From NCBI RefSeq assembly GCF_003990355.1, contig NZ_CP034670.1, forward strand, positions 1,674,001 through 1,738,000: DNA of 64,000 bases. The letters run 5' to 3'. Both the position numbers and the translations under genes were made by a program. The stretch is from Eikenella corrodens. GTDB taxonomy: Bacteria > Pseudomonadota > Gammaproteobacteria > Burkholderiales > Neisseriaceae. This document shows positions 50,540-59,142 of this stretch, one piece after another. The first letter of the stretch is position 1. Every line of letters begins with the position of its first letter. Below the pieces are notes generated by a model that worked only from the letters and a program-made list of their open reading frames with translations, was not told the origin of the DNA and searched no databases.

Positions 50540-51241
50540 ATGAGTCACACCGTTTCCGCCGAACAGCCGCTGCTCGCCATCGACACCTCCACCCAGTGGT
50601 TGTCGTTGGCGCTGCGGCGCAACGGCCACACCCGCCTGTTCCATCAGGAAACCGGCAACCGGCAGTCCGAACTCATTCTGCCGCAGATTGCCACCCTGCT
50701 GGACGAAGCCGGGCTGGCGGTGCGCGAACTGACCGCCATCGCCTATGCCCAAGGCCCGGGCGCATTTACCGGCCTGCGCATCGGCGCCGGTGTGGCACAA
50801 GGCCTGGCCGTGCCGTTCGGCATCCCGCTCATTCCCGTGCCCTGCCTCGATGCAGTCGCTTCGCTCTGCCCCGTCCAGGCTGCCGTGCTGGCGGCCACCG
50901 ATGCGCGCATGGGCGAAGTGTTCTATGCCTGGTTTAACACCCAAACCCAACAACGCTTGAGCGATTACCAAGTGGGCAAAGCCGACGAAATCAGGCTACC
51001 TGAAAACCTTTCAGGTAGCCTCAACCCTAGCAGCATCAGCGGCATCGGCAACGCTTTTGCCCTATCCGAACCCCCGCCCTTCCCCGGCCGACCCGATATG
51101 CCCACCGCCGAGCACTACTTGGCGCTGGCCGCCTCCGGCCGCTACCCCGACGTTTCCGCCGCCGAGGCCGAACTGCTCTACGTGCGCAACAAAGTCGCCC
51201 TCACTGCCGCCGAACAGGCCGCGCGCAAAGGAGCGGCATGA
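50540..51241 (+). CDS. tsaB: tRNA t6A threonylcarbamoylation protein TsaB
   Basis: 233 residues. TsaB partners TsaD and TsaE to make the t6A base in tRNA. Recognisable parts are LLAIDTSTQWLSLALRRNG and AYAQGPGAFTGLRIGAGVAQ (residues about 70-89). A facing pair of uptake sequences inside the gene (50993-51021) encodes IRLPENLSGSLNPSS, a linker that looks like a tolerated insertion. The stop overlaps the rimI start (ATGA). Confidence 0.92.
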   Translation: MSHTVSAEQPLLAIDTSTQWLSLALRRNGHTRLFHQETGNRQSELILPQIATLLDEAGLAVRELTAIAYAQGPGAFTGLRIGAGVAQGLAVPFGIPLIPVPCLDAVASLCPVQAAVLAATDARMGEVFYAWFNTQTQQRLSDYQVGKADEIRLPENLSGSLNPSSISGIGNAFALSEPPPFPGRPDMPTAEHYLALAASGRYPDVSAAEAELLYVRNKVALTAAEQAARKGAA

Positions 51242-51681
51242 TCATCCGCCTCGCCCGCCCGGGCGACAGCGCCGCCTTGGCCGCGCTCGATGCGCAATGC
51301 AACCCTTCCCCTTGGTCGGAAAAGCAATTCGCCGCCTGTATCGGCCATGCCAACGAAACCGTACTCTTGGCCGAACAAGGCCGCGAGCTGGCCGGGCTCA
51401 TCGTGTGGCAAACCATCCTCGACGAAGCCGAGCTGCACCTCATCGACACCGCCCCCGCCTACCGCCGCCAAGGCGTGGCCAGCCTGCTGCTCGGCCACCT
51501 GTTCAAACAGGCCGATGCCAAAAACATCCGCCGCATCTTCCTCGAAGTGCGCAACAACAACCGCGCCGCCATCGCCCTGTATCAACAACACGGCTTCATC
51601 CCCTGCGGCAGCCGCCCCGGCTACTATCCCCGCCCCGACGGCAGCCGCGAAGACGCCCTGCTGATGGAGAAACCATGCTGA
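51238..51681 (+). CDS. rimI: Ribosomal protein S18 alanine N-acetyltransferase
   Basis: 147 residues of the GNAT fold: MIIRLARPGDSAALAALDAQ, the acetyl-CoA loop YRRQGVASLLLGHL at about residues 78-91, and the C-terminal ALYQQHGFIPCGSRPGYYP. RimI acetylates the N-terminus of S18. Overlap with tsaB (four bases) and with the next gene (ATGCTGA) shows a tight tsaB-rimI-UDG operon, an arrangement common in proteobacteria. Confidence 0.92.
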   Translation: MIIRLARPGDSAALAALDAQCNPSPWSEKQFAACIGHANETVLLAEQGRELAGLIVWQTILDEAELHLIDTAPAYRRQGVASLLLGHLFKQADAKNIRRIFLEVRNNNRAAIALYQQHGFIPCGSRPGYYPRPDGSREDALLMEKPC

Positions 51682-52673
51682 GCAGCCGCTACCCCCGCCT
51701 GCACGAAGCCCTCGGCCTCGGCCCCATGTGGCTCAAACGCAGCGCCCGCATTGCCGAACCAACCCTGCCCGCCCGCAGCCAGCCCGAATCCCCCGCCAGG
51801 CTACCTGAAAGCGGACGCAGCGAACTTTGCCCAAGCGGGCACAACGAACTTCAAGCAAGCCCGACTCACCCCACCGCCCCCGCAGCCCAACCCAGGCTAC
51901 CTGAAAATAATCAAAGCAAACTTCGGCAAACCGCAGCCGGCGGGCTTCAGCAACATCCAAACCACACCCTTGCGCCAAACCAACCAGCCTCCCGCACCGC
52001 ACAGCCTCCGCAAGGCCACCGCGCCGACGTGTTGGCTGCCATAGCCGCTCCGCAGCCATTCCAGCCCGCTCCTGCTCAAACCGACAACGAAAGCGACCCG
52101 CTCGCCGCCGTGCAACGTCTGTGGGCGGCATTGCCCCACACCGCCTTCGCCAGCCCCGAGGAATTGCAACAGCAAGCCGCCGCCTGTGCCGCCTGCTCCC
52201 TGCACAGCCAACGCAAACAAGCCCTCAGCGGCTACGGCGCCATGCCCGCCCGCCTCATGGTCATCAGCCTCAACCCCGCCCCCAGCGACGACGAAGCCGG
52301 CCGACTCATCAGCGGCCGGCACGGCCGATTGCTCGACAATATGTTCGCCGCCATCGGCCTGCCGCCCGAACAAGTCTTCCGCACCGCCTGGCTGCGCTGC
52401 ACGCCGCGCATCGCCCTCAAAACCACCCCCGAAGAACAAGTGCGCTGCGCCGCCTTTATCCGCCAAGAATTCGCCTGGGCGCAGCCGCAAGCCGTCCTCC
52501 TGCTCGGCAACAGCTTCTACGATCCCGCCCGCCGTTGGCTGCTCGAACAGCTCATCGGCCACACCCCCGCCTTCACCGTCCCCCACCCCGCCATCCTCCT
52601 ACGCCAGCCCGAACTCAAAGCCCAAGCCTGGCACACCCTCAAACAGCTCAAAGCTGCCTTAGCCAAAACCTGA
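51675..52673 (+). CDS. Uracil-DNA glycosylase family protein (family 4-like)
   Basis: 332 residues starting at the ATG overlapping the rimI stop. The C-terminal 200 residues form the UDG fold: a Cys pair CAACSL and a later pair (RCTPRI..EQVRC) suited to an Fe-S cluster, motif SLNPAPSDDEAG in the catalytic loop position, and TVPHPAILLR in place of the usual HPS(Y/F)LL motif. The catalytic loop differs from canonical GEAPG, so activity is uncertain. The N-terminal 100 residues are a Pro/Gln-rich linker in which two uptake sequences encode RLPESG and RLPENN (51798 and 51894). It may be a repair enzyme or a UDG-like phage-polymerase-type domain. Confidence 0.82.
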   Translation: MLSSRYPRLHEALGLGPMWLKRSARIAEPTLPARSQPESPARLPESGRSELCPSGHNELQASPTHPTAPAAQPRLPENNQSKLRQTAAGGLQQHPNHTLAPNQPASRTAQPPQGHRADVLAAIAAPQPFQPAPAQTDNESDPLAAVQRLWAALPHTAFASPEELQQQAAACAACSLHSQRKQALSGYGAMPARLMVISLNPAPSDDEAGRLISGRHGRLLDNMFAAIGLPPEQVFRTAWLRCTPRIALKTTPEEQVRCAAFIRQEFAWAQPQAVLLLGNSFYDPARRWLLEQLIGHTPAFTVPHPAILLRQPELKAQAWHTLKQLKAALAKT

Positions 52674-52686
52674 GCAAGCCGCACAA

Positions 52687-52791
52687 TATAGTGGATTAAC
52701 AAAAACCAGGACAAGGCGGCGAGCCGCAGACAGTACACACGTTACGGCAAGGCGAGACAACGCCGTACTGGTTTAAAGTTAATCCACTATA
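52687..52791. repeat. Correia-like element (copy 5)
   Basis: 105 bp from TATAGTGGATTAACAAAAAC to AAAGTTAATCCACTATA with AAGGCGGCGAGCCGCAGACAG inside. An extra terminal ATTCACTATA follows to 52801. It lies between the UDG gene and tatD. Confidence 0.85.
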
Positions 52792-52868
52792 ATTCACTAT
52801 ATTTTTCAGGTAGCCTCCCATCCCGCAAACTGCGCCATACCACCCCATCAACTTCCCATTGCTCCGCC

Positions 52869-53627
52869 ATGCTTACCGACACCCACTGCCATCTTGCCGA
52901 CTCCGCGCTTGCCTGCCGGCTACCTGAAATCACTGCCGCCGCCCAGGCCGCAGGGGTGCGGCGTTTTATGGTGCCGTCGGTTACCGAAGCGGATTTCGAT
53001 GCCGTCTGCCGGCTGCACGCCCCGCACAAATATTATGGCGCGCTTGGCCTGCACCCGTGGTTTGCCGAAAGCTTCCAACCCGGTTTAATCAGCCGCATCG
53101 CCGAGCGCCTGCAAGCGCAGCCGGGGCTGCTGGTGGGCGAAATCGGGCTGGATTACTACGGCGATCGCAAGCATACCCGCGCCGCACAAACCACCGCCCT
53201 GCTCGCCCAGCTCGACTTGGCACAGCAATTCGGCCGCCCCGTGCTGCTGCACCATGTGCGCGCCGCAGCCGATGTGGTTGCCGCGCTCAAGCACAGCGGT
53301 TTCCGCAGCGGCGGCATTGCCCATGCGTTTTCAGGTAGCCTCGAAGAAGCCCGCGCCTTTATCCGTTGCGGCCTGCTTATCGGCATCGGCACGCTGGTGC
53401 TTAACCCGAATGCCCGCAAAGTGCGCACCGCCGCCGCAGAGCTGCCGCTGGAGCACTTGGTGCTGGAAACCGACAGCCAGTTTATGCCGATAGCCGGTAT
53501 GGGAGAAAACACGCCCGCCAATGTGCGGCAGGTGGCAGAAACCGTGGCGGCCTTGCGCGGCATCAGTATGCGGGAAGTAGCTGCAGCCACCGAGCAAAAC
53601 GTGGATAGGCTGCTGTCTTTCCCTTAA
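52869..53627 (+). CDS. tatD: TatD-family metal-dependent hydrolase
   Basis: 252 residues, TIM-barrel metallo-deoxyribonuclease. Metal motifs: DTHCHL at residues 4-9, GEIGLDYYGDR, then LLHHVRAA, IAHAFSG and the C-terminal LETDSQFM. TatD enzymes act as 3'-5' exonucleases or AP nucleases. ATG at 52869 is preceded by weak signal only. Two in-frame uptake sequences (RLPE near residue 18, FSGSL near residue 157). Confidence 0.9.
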   Translation: MLTDTHCHLADSALACRLPEITAAAQAAGVRRFMVPSVTEADFDAVCRLHAPHKYYGALGLHPWFAESFQPGLISRIAERLQAQPGLLVGEIGLDYYGDRKHTRAAQTTALLAQLDLAQQFGRPVLLHHVRAAADVVAALKHSGFRSGGIAHAFSGSLEEARAFIRCGLLIGIGTLVLNPNARKVRTAAAELPLEHLVLETDSQFMPIAGMGENTPANVRQVAETVAALRGISMREVAAATEQNVDRLLSFP

Positions 53628-53708
53628 GTTGATGCGGTAGTGTCTCAGGCAGCCACGCTGGAAAGTTTATTTGAACAATTGGTCGGAAACAGCCAATGGC
53701 TATACTAA

Positions 53709-53751
53709 GCAAACAACGCTGTGTCCCATTGTTGAAAACAGCGTTGTTTGC
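53709..53751 (+). terminator. Perfect stem-loop after tatD
   Basis: 14-bp perfect arms GCAAACAACGCTGT (53709-53722) and ACAGCGTTGTTTGC (53738-53751) around 15 bases. There is no long T run, so it may be a terminator or a small structured element. The rest of 53628-54024 holds three single uptake sequences and no gene. Confidence 0.5.
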
Positions 53752-54024
53752 CTGATTGCCCAAGATCAGCCAATGAAAAGGCTACCTGAAATTGGCACCG
53801 TGCCTATCACGAGACAAAATTTCAGGTAGCCTCATCCATATATGGCAACCACCTCATCACCTTTTTTCAGGTAGCCTCCCCACTCTGTTGCACTCATCAC
53901 TCAAGCAATCACTCTACCGACTTCAATAAAATTATTTTTGCTTGGTGTAAGTGATTGGTTTAGAAATCCATACACCGCCCGGCCACAAAGCCTTACATTT
54001 TGCCATCTTTTTTTTGCCATCGAA

Positions 54025-54072
54025 ATACATTATATTGTGCGGGTTCCACTCGCCAAACACATTATCTTGTGT
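54025..54072 (+). promoter_or_regulatory. Pair of NrdR boxes upstream of nrdA
   Basis: Box 1 is ATACATTATATTGTGC (54025-54040) and box 2 ACACATTATCTTGTGT (54057-54072), both close to the NrdR consensus acaCwAtATaTwGtgt. Their starts are 32 bp apart, about three helical turns, as is usual for NrdR pairs. They lie 27-74 bases before the nrdA start, so NrdR probably represses nrdA when dATP is high. Confidence 0.85.
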
Positions 54073-54098
54073 TGCTTACTCAAAATCAGGATGGGAAA

Positions 54099-56378
54099 AT
54101 GAACGATACCGTTAATCTCAAAGTGACCAAGCGCAACGGCCGTTTGGAGCCGATCAACCTCGATAAAATCCACCGCGTCGTTACCTGGGCAGCACAAGGC
54201 CTCGACAACGTATCCGTATCGCAAGTCGAGCTCAAATCCCATATCCAATTCTACAACGGCATCCGTACCGACGATATCCACGAAACCATCATCAAGGCCG
54301 CTGCCGACCTGATTTCCGAAGACACGCCCGACTACCAATACCTGGCCGCCCGCCTTGCCATTTTCCACCTGCGCAAAATCGCCTATGGCGAGTTTGAGCC
54401 GCCGCACCTGTTCGACCACGTCAGCAAGCTGACCGCCGAAGGCAAATACGACCGCCACATCCTCGAAGACTACAGCCGCGAAGAGTTTAACGAAATCAAC
54501 GGCTATATCGACCACGCCCGCGATATGACCTTCTCCTATGCCGCCGTGAAGCAGCTGGAAGGCAAATATCTGGTGCAAAACCGCGTCACCCGCCAGATCT
54601 ACGAAACCCCGCAGTTCCTCTACATCTTGGTGGCCATGTGCCTGTTTGCCAAATATCCCAAAGCCACCCGCTTGGATTACGTCAAACGCTTCTATGACGC
54701 GGTTTCCCTGTTCAAAATCTCGCTGCCCACCCCCATCATGAGCGGCGTGCGCACCCCCACGCGCCAATTCTCCAGCTGCGTGCTGATCGAGTGCGACGAC
54801 AGCTTGGACTCTATCAACGCCACCACCAGCGCGATTGTGAAATACGTTTCCCAACGTGCCGGCATCGGCATCAACGCCGGCCGCATCCGCGGCCTGGGCA
54901 GCGAAATCCGTGGCGGCGAAGCCCAGCACACCGGCTGCATTCCGTTTTTCAAAATGTTCCAAGCCGCGGTTAAATCCTGCTCGCAAGGCGGCGTGCGCGG
55001 CGGTGCGGCCACCCTGTTCTATCCGCTGTGGCACATCGAAGTGGAAAGCCTCTTGGTATTGAAAAACAACCGCGGTGTGGAAGATAACCGCGTGCGCCAG
55101 CTCGACTACGGCGTACAAATCAACCGTCTGCTCTACACCCGCCTGATCAAAGGCGGCAACATCACCCTGTTCTCGCCCAACGAAGTGTCCGGCCTATATG
55201 ATGCCTTCTTCGCCGACCAAGACGAATTCGAGCGCCTGTATGTGCAATACGAGCAAGACCCGGCCATCCGCAAACGCGTAGTGCCCGCCACCGAACTGTT
55301 CTCCACCCTGATGCAGGAACGCGCCGGCACCGGCCGCATCTACATCCACAACGTAGACCACAGCAATACCCACAGCCCGTTCGACCCCGCCGTGGCTCCG
55401 GTGCGCCAGTCCAACCTGTGCCTGGAAATCGCCCTGCCCACCAAGCCGTTAAACGATATTAACGACGAAAACGGCGAAATCGCCCTCTGCACCCTGTCCG
55501 CCTTCAACCTAGGCGCCTTGGAAAACCTGGACGAGCTGGAAAACCTTTCCGACCTCGCCGTGCGCGCGCTCGATGCCCTGCTCGACTACCAAGACTACCC
55601 CATCCCCGCCGCCCGCAAAGCCACCATGAACCGCCGCACCCTCGGCATCGGCGTAATTAACTACGCCTATTACCTGGCCAAACACGGCGTGCGCTACAGC
55701 AATGATTCCGCCCTCGCCCTCACCCACCGCACCTTCGAAGCCATGCAATACTACCTGCTCAAAGCTTCCGTGCAGCTGGCCAAAGAATACGGCGCCTGCC
55801 CCTTGTTCGGCCAAACCATGTACGCCAAAGGCGTACTGCCCGTCGACACCTACAAAAAAGACCTCGACAGCATCTGCAGCGAGCCCCTGCACTACGATTG
55901 GGAAGAGCTGCGCGCCGAAATCGTCCAACACGGCCTGCGCAACTCCACCCTCACCGCACTCATGCCCAGCGAAACCAGCTCACAAATCGCCAACGCCACC
56001 AACGGCATCGAGCCTCCGCGCGGCCTGGTAACGGTAAAAGCTTCCAAAGACGGCATCCTCAAACAAGTCGTGCCCGAATTCGAGCGCCTGAAAAACCAAT
56101 ACGAAACCCTGTGGCAGATGGGCGGCAACGACGGCTACCTGAAATTGGTCGGCATCATGCAAAAATTTGTCGATCAGGCCATTTCCACCAACACCAGCTA
56201 CGACCCCAAACGCTTCGACGGCGGCCGCGTGCCCATGAAGCAGATGCTCAAAGACCTGCTTACCGCCTACAAATTCGGCCTGAAAACCCTCTACTACCAC
56301 CACACCAGAGATGGGGCGGACGATACGCAGAGCGATATTCAGGACGACGGCTGCGCCGGCGGAGCTTGTAAGATTTAG
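54099..56378 (+). CDS. nrdA: Ribonucleotide reductase class Ia, alpha subunit
   Basis: 759 residues from the ATG at 54099, after AGGATGGGAAA. It reduces ribonucleoside diphosphates using a radical from NrdB. An N-terminal ATP-cone (VTKRNGRLEPINLDKIHRVV) is the site for allosteric control by ATP/dATP. Substrate-channel cysteines include SSCVLIECDD and SNLCLEIALPT. A C-terminal cysteine pair (GCAGGACKI) exchanges electrons with thioredoxin or glutaredoxin. A DUS-pair hairpin follows, so transcription may stop before the inserted gene. Confidence 0.97.
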   Translation: MNDTVNLKVTKRNGRLEPINLDKIHRVVTWAAQGLDNVSVSQVELKSHIQFYNGIRTDDIHETIIKAAADLISEDTPDYQYLAARLAIFHLRKIAYGEFEPPHLFDHVSKLTAEGKYDRHILEDYSREEFNEINGYIDHARDMTFSYAAVKQLEGKYLVQNRVTRQIYETPQFLYILVAMCLFAKYPKATRLDYVKRFYDAVSLFKISLPTPIMSGVRTPTRQFSSCVLIECDDSLDSINATTSAIVKYVSQRAGIGINAGRIRGLGSEIRGGEAQHTGCIPFFKMFQAAVKSCSQGGVRGGAATLFYPLWHIEVESLLVLKNNRGVEDNRVRQLDYGVQINRLLYTRLIKGGNITLFSPNEVSGLYDAFFADQDEFERLYVQYEQDPAIRKRVVPATELFSTLMQERAGTGRIYIHNVDHSNTHSPFDPAVAPVRQSNLCLEIALPTKPLNDINDENGEIALCTLSAFNLGALENLDELENLSDLAVRALDALLDYQDYPIPAARKATMNRRTLGIGVINYAYYLAKHGVRYSNDSALALTHRTFEAMQYYLLKASVQLAKEYGACPLFGQTMYAKGVLPVDTYKKDLDSICSEPLHYDWEELRAEIVQHGLRNSTLTALMPSETSSQIANATNGIEPPRGLVTVKASKDGILKQVVPEFERLKNQYETLWQMGGNDGYLKLVGIMQKFVDQAISTNTSYDPKRFDGGRVPMKQMLKDLLTAYKFGLKTLYYHHTRDGADDTQSDIQDDGCAGGACKI

Positions 56379-56388
56379 CTTGTGATAG

Positions 56389-56429
56389 CAAGGCTACCTG
56401 AAAAAGAAGTTTATTTTTCAGGTAGCCTA
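56389..56429 (+). terminator. DUS-pair hairpin between nrdA and the NERD gene
   Basis: AAGGCTACCTGAAAAA and TTTTTCAGGTAGCCT around an 8-base loop, 12 bases after the nrdA stop. A further single copy is at 56456-56469. Confidence 0.65.
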
Positions 56430-56490
56430 TTCCTCTTTGTTGATTGCAGCCCAACAGGCTACCTGAAAACCCTTTTTCCGCATCCACATC

Positions 56491-57702
56491 ATGCTGATTA
56501 AATCTGCCGACGATAAAAGCAGTAAGCTGAAACTGCTCGAGGCCATAGATAAACTGCCGCTCAACAAACAACAGCGCGAACAGTTAACCGATAAATTATG
56601 GAAGCTGCGCACCAGTATCAACGGCGAGAAAGATGCTGCCTTTTACATCGACAACTACCTAAAAGACAGCGAATACTATGTAATCATCCATGACTTACGG
56701 ATAGAAATCGACGGAGAAGTTGCGCAAATAGATCACCTATTGATCAACCGCGTTTTTGCCATCTTGTTGGAAACCAAAAACTTCAATGGCAACCTCACTA
56801 TCAACAAATTCGGCGAATTCACGGTTCAATACCCCAGCGGTAAGAAAAAGGGAATCCCATCCCCCATCGAACAAAGCAAACGGCACGAACGAATCCTATT
56901 GAAACTGTTCGACCGTATCGGCGTGAAAATGAAAACCGGCCGGCCTTTGGAAGTACACCATGCCGTCCTTGTGTCACCGCAGTCCATTATCCAACGGCCA
57001 GATAGCAAAGATTTTGATACTTCCTGCGTCATTAAAGCCGATGCTATCCGGCAATGGCACGAACAATTCGGCGAAAATAGAGTAGGCGTCGGCTTCGTTC
57101 TCAACCATATGTTTGATGCCCTGTTAATCAACAACGAAACTATTCACGAATGGGGGCGGCGCATTGCGGCAGAACACAAGCCGGAAGGGCTACTGGAATA
57201 CCTGCCCAACTCCATCAAGCCCTTATTGACAAACTGCCATACCTGCGGGCAGGCCATCAGCGAAAATGAAGCATTGCTATGTCTGCATAACCATGAACGC
57301 TTCAACGGCAAAATATACTGTCGCGAGCACCAGCAGGCAGTCTTACAACAAAAAGCACCCCCTGCCAGCCCCAAATCCGAAACCGAACCCGTACATGATG
57401 AGTACTGCGAACACCCGGGCTGCCATGAAAAACTCAGCCAGGCAGTCATTCAATATTGCCAAAAACACAGCAGCCGTTTCAGCGGCAAACTGTATTGCCG
57501 CAAGCATCAGCAAAGTAATACAGCCGACAAAACAAGTAACGCCCAAACCGAGCAGAAAGCAACAGACCAAATCCATTGTAACCACCCAGGCTGCGATAAG
57601 AAGCTTACCCCGGCAGTGGTTCAGTATTGCCAAAAATATTCCAAACGTTTTCACGGCAAATTGTATTGCATGGAACACCAACATGCCAAAAACTGTACCT
57701 AA
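56491..57702 (+). CDS. NERD nuclease-like protein with three C/H zinc-type repeats
   Basis: 403 residues. The NERD domain covers about residues 35-140: Glu46 (INGEKDA), Asp81 (QIDHLLI) and Glu94-x-Lys96 (LLETKNF) match a PD-(D/E)xK-type nuclease site. The C-terminal 155 residues hold three repeats at about 249-280, 306-338 and 363-396. Each has the pattern C-x2/4-C-x11-C-x12-C-x2-H, suited to binding zinc, joined by Gln/Ser/Thr-rich linkers. It sits between nrdA and nrdB, which usually adjoin. The gene is less GC-rich than both neighbours. Function unknown; a DNA-acting role is an inference from the domains. Confidence 0.75.
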   Translation: MLIKSADDKSSKLKLLEAIDKLPLNKQQREQLTDKLWKLRTSINGEKDAAFYIDNYLKDSEYYVIIHDLRIEIDGEVAQIDHLLINRVFAILLETKNFNGNLTINKFGEFTVQYPSGKKKGIPSPIEQSKRHERILLKLFDRIGVKMKTGRPLEVHHAVLVSPQSIIQRPDSKDFDTSCVIKADAIRQWHEQFGENRVGVGFVLNHMFDALLINNETIHEWGRRIAAEHKPEGLLEYLPNSIKPLLTNCHTCGQAISENEALLCLHNHERFNGKIYCREHQQAVLQQKAPPASPKSETEPVHDEYCEHPGCHEKLSQAVIQYCQKHSSRFSGKLYCRKHQQSNTADKTSNAQTEQKATDQIHCNHPGCDKKLTPAVVQYCQKYSKRFHGKLYCMEHQHAKNCT

Positions 57703-57774
57703 CCCGCTATATTATTTTCAGGTAGCCTGAAGCCCTATATCCTTCACCAATCACATTGCAAAAGAGATCCCGCC

Positions 57775-58929
57775 ATGTCCTGCGAACACCTAGTCATGTC
57801 CTACAGCACCTTCAGCAAGGAAAAAAACGATGCCCTCAAAGAACCGATGTTTTTCGGCCAGCCCGTCAACGTCGCCCGCTACGACCAGCAGAAATACGAA
57901 GTATTTGAAAAACTAATTGAAAAACAGCTTTCCTTCTTCTGGCGGCCGGAAGAGATCGACGTATCGCGCGACCGCATCGACTACGCCAACCTGCCCGACC
58001 ACGAAAAACACATCTTCATCAGCAACCTCAAATACCAAACCCTGCTCGATTCCATCCAAGGCCGCAGCCCCAACGTTGCCCTGCTGCCCTTGGTGTCCAT
58101 TCCCGAGCTCGAAACCTGGATTGAAACCTGGAGCTTCAGCGAAACCATCCACTCGCGCAGCTATACCCATATTATCCGCAATATCGTGAATGATCCCTCG
58201 GTTGTGTTCGATGACATCGTGCAGAACAAATACATCATCGCCCGCGCCGAAGACATCGCCTGCTATTACGATGATTTAATCGAATACACCCAGTATTACA
58301 ACTTGCTGGGCGAAGGGTCGCACAATGTCGGCGGCAAGCTCGTTACTGTGTCTTTGCGCGAGTTGAAGAAAAAACTCTATCTCTGCCTGATGTGCGTCAA
58401 CGTGTTGGAAGCCATCCGTTTCTACGTTTCATTCGCCTGCTCGTTCGCCTTTGCCGAGCGCGAGTTGATGGAAGGCAACGCCAAAATCATCAAACTGATT
58501 GCCCGCGACGAAGCCCTGCATCTGACCAGTACCCAGCATATGCTCAACCTGATGCGCGCCGGTGCCGACGATCCTGAAATGGCGGAAATCGCCGTCGAGC
58601 TGGAAAACGACTGCTTCGAGCTCTTCAAAAAAGCCGCCGAGCAAGAAAAAGAGTGGGCGGAATACCTCTTCAAAGACGGCAGCATGATCGGCCTGAACAA
58701 AGACATCCTGTGCCAATATGTGGAATACATCACCAACCACCGCATGATGGCCGTCGGCCTGAACGCCGCCTTCCCCGCCGCCACGCAAAACCCCATCCCC
58801 TGGATCAATGCCTGGCTTTCTTCCGACAACGTTCAGGTAGCCCCGCAGGAAGTGGAAATCTCCTCCTACCTCATCGGCCAAATCGACGCCGAAGTCAGCG
58901 CCGACGACTTGGGTGACTTCGAACTGTAA
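57775..58929 (+). CDS. nrdB: Ribonucleotide reductase class Ia, beta subunit
   Basis: 384 residues. It holds the di-iron tyrosyl-radical cofactor for NrdA. Metal-ligand and radical segments are visible: WRPEEIDVSRDRIDY, WSFSETIHSRSYTHI (with the radical Tyr), FAERELMEGNAKII and IARDEALHLTSTQHML. The C-terminal tail DDLGDFEL carries the NrdA-binding end. AAAGAGATCCCGCC precedes the ATG. Separated from nrdA by the NERD gene and a hairpin, so it may have its own promoter. Confidence 0.96.
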   Translation: MSCEHLVMSYSTFSKEKNDALKEPMFFGQPVNVARYDQQKYEVFEKLIEKQLSFFWRPEEIDVSRDRIDYANLPDHEKHIFISNLKYQTLLDSIQGRSPNVALLPLVSIPELETWIETWSFSETIHSRSYTHIIRNIVNDPSVVFDDIVQNKYIIARAEDIACYYDDLIEYTQYYNLLGEGSHNVGGKLVTVSLRELKKKLYLCLMCVNVLEAIRFYVSFACSFAFAERELMEGNAKIIKLIARDEALHLTSTQHMLNLMRAGADDPEMAEIAVELENDCFELFKKAAEQEKEWAEYLFKDGSMIGLNKDILCQYVEYITNHRMMAVGLNAAFPAATQNPIPWINAWLSSDNVQVAPQEVEISSYLIGQIDAEVSADDLGDFEL

Positions 58930-58948
58930 TCTCACCCCAAATCCAGCC

Positions 58949-58994
58949 AAAAGGCTACCTGAAAATCGCCCAACTGATTTTCAGGTAGCCTTTG
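58949..58994 (+). terminator. DUS-pair terminator of nrdB
   Basis: AAAAGGCTACCTGAAAATC and GATTTTCAGGTAGCCTTT around 9 bases, 20 bases after the stop. Confidence 0.7.
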
Positions 58995-59142
58995 AGCTTG
59001 AAACCACGTGTTAAAATAAAGCAGGTTAACGTTCGATACCCAGCAGCCAGCCACAACCAATTCACGCACAGCAAAACAAACCAACTGTTTGCAGAAATTA
59101 CCCCGCAATCAATCCATAACCAAATCCAACTGCCACACCGCC

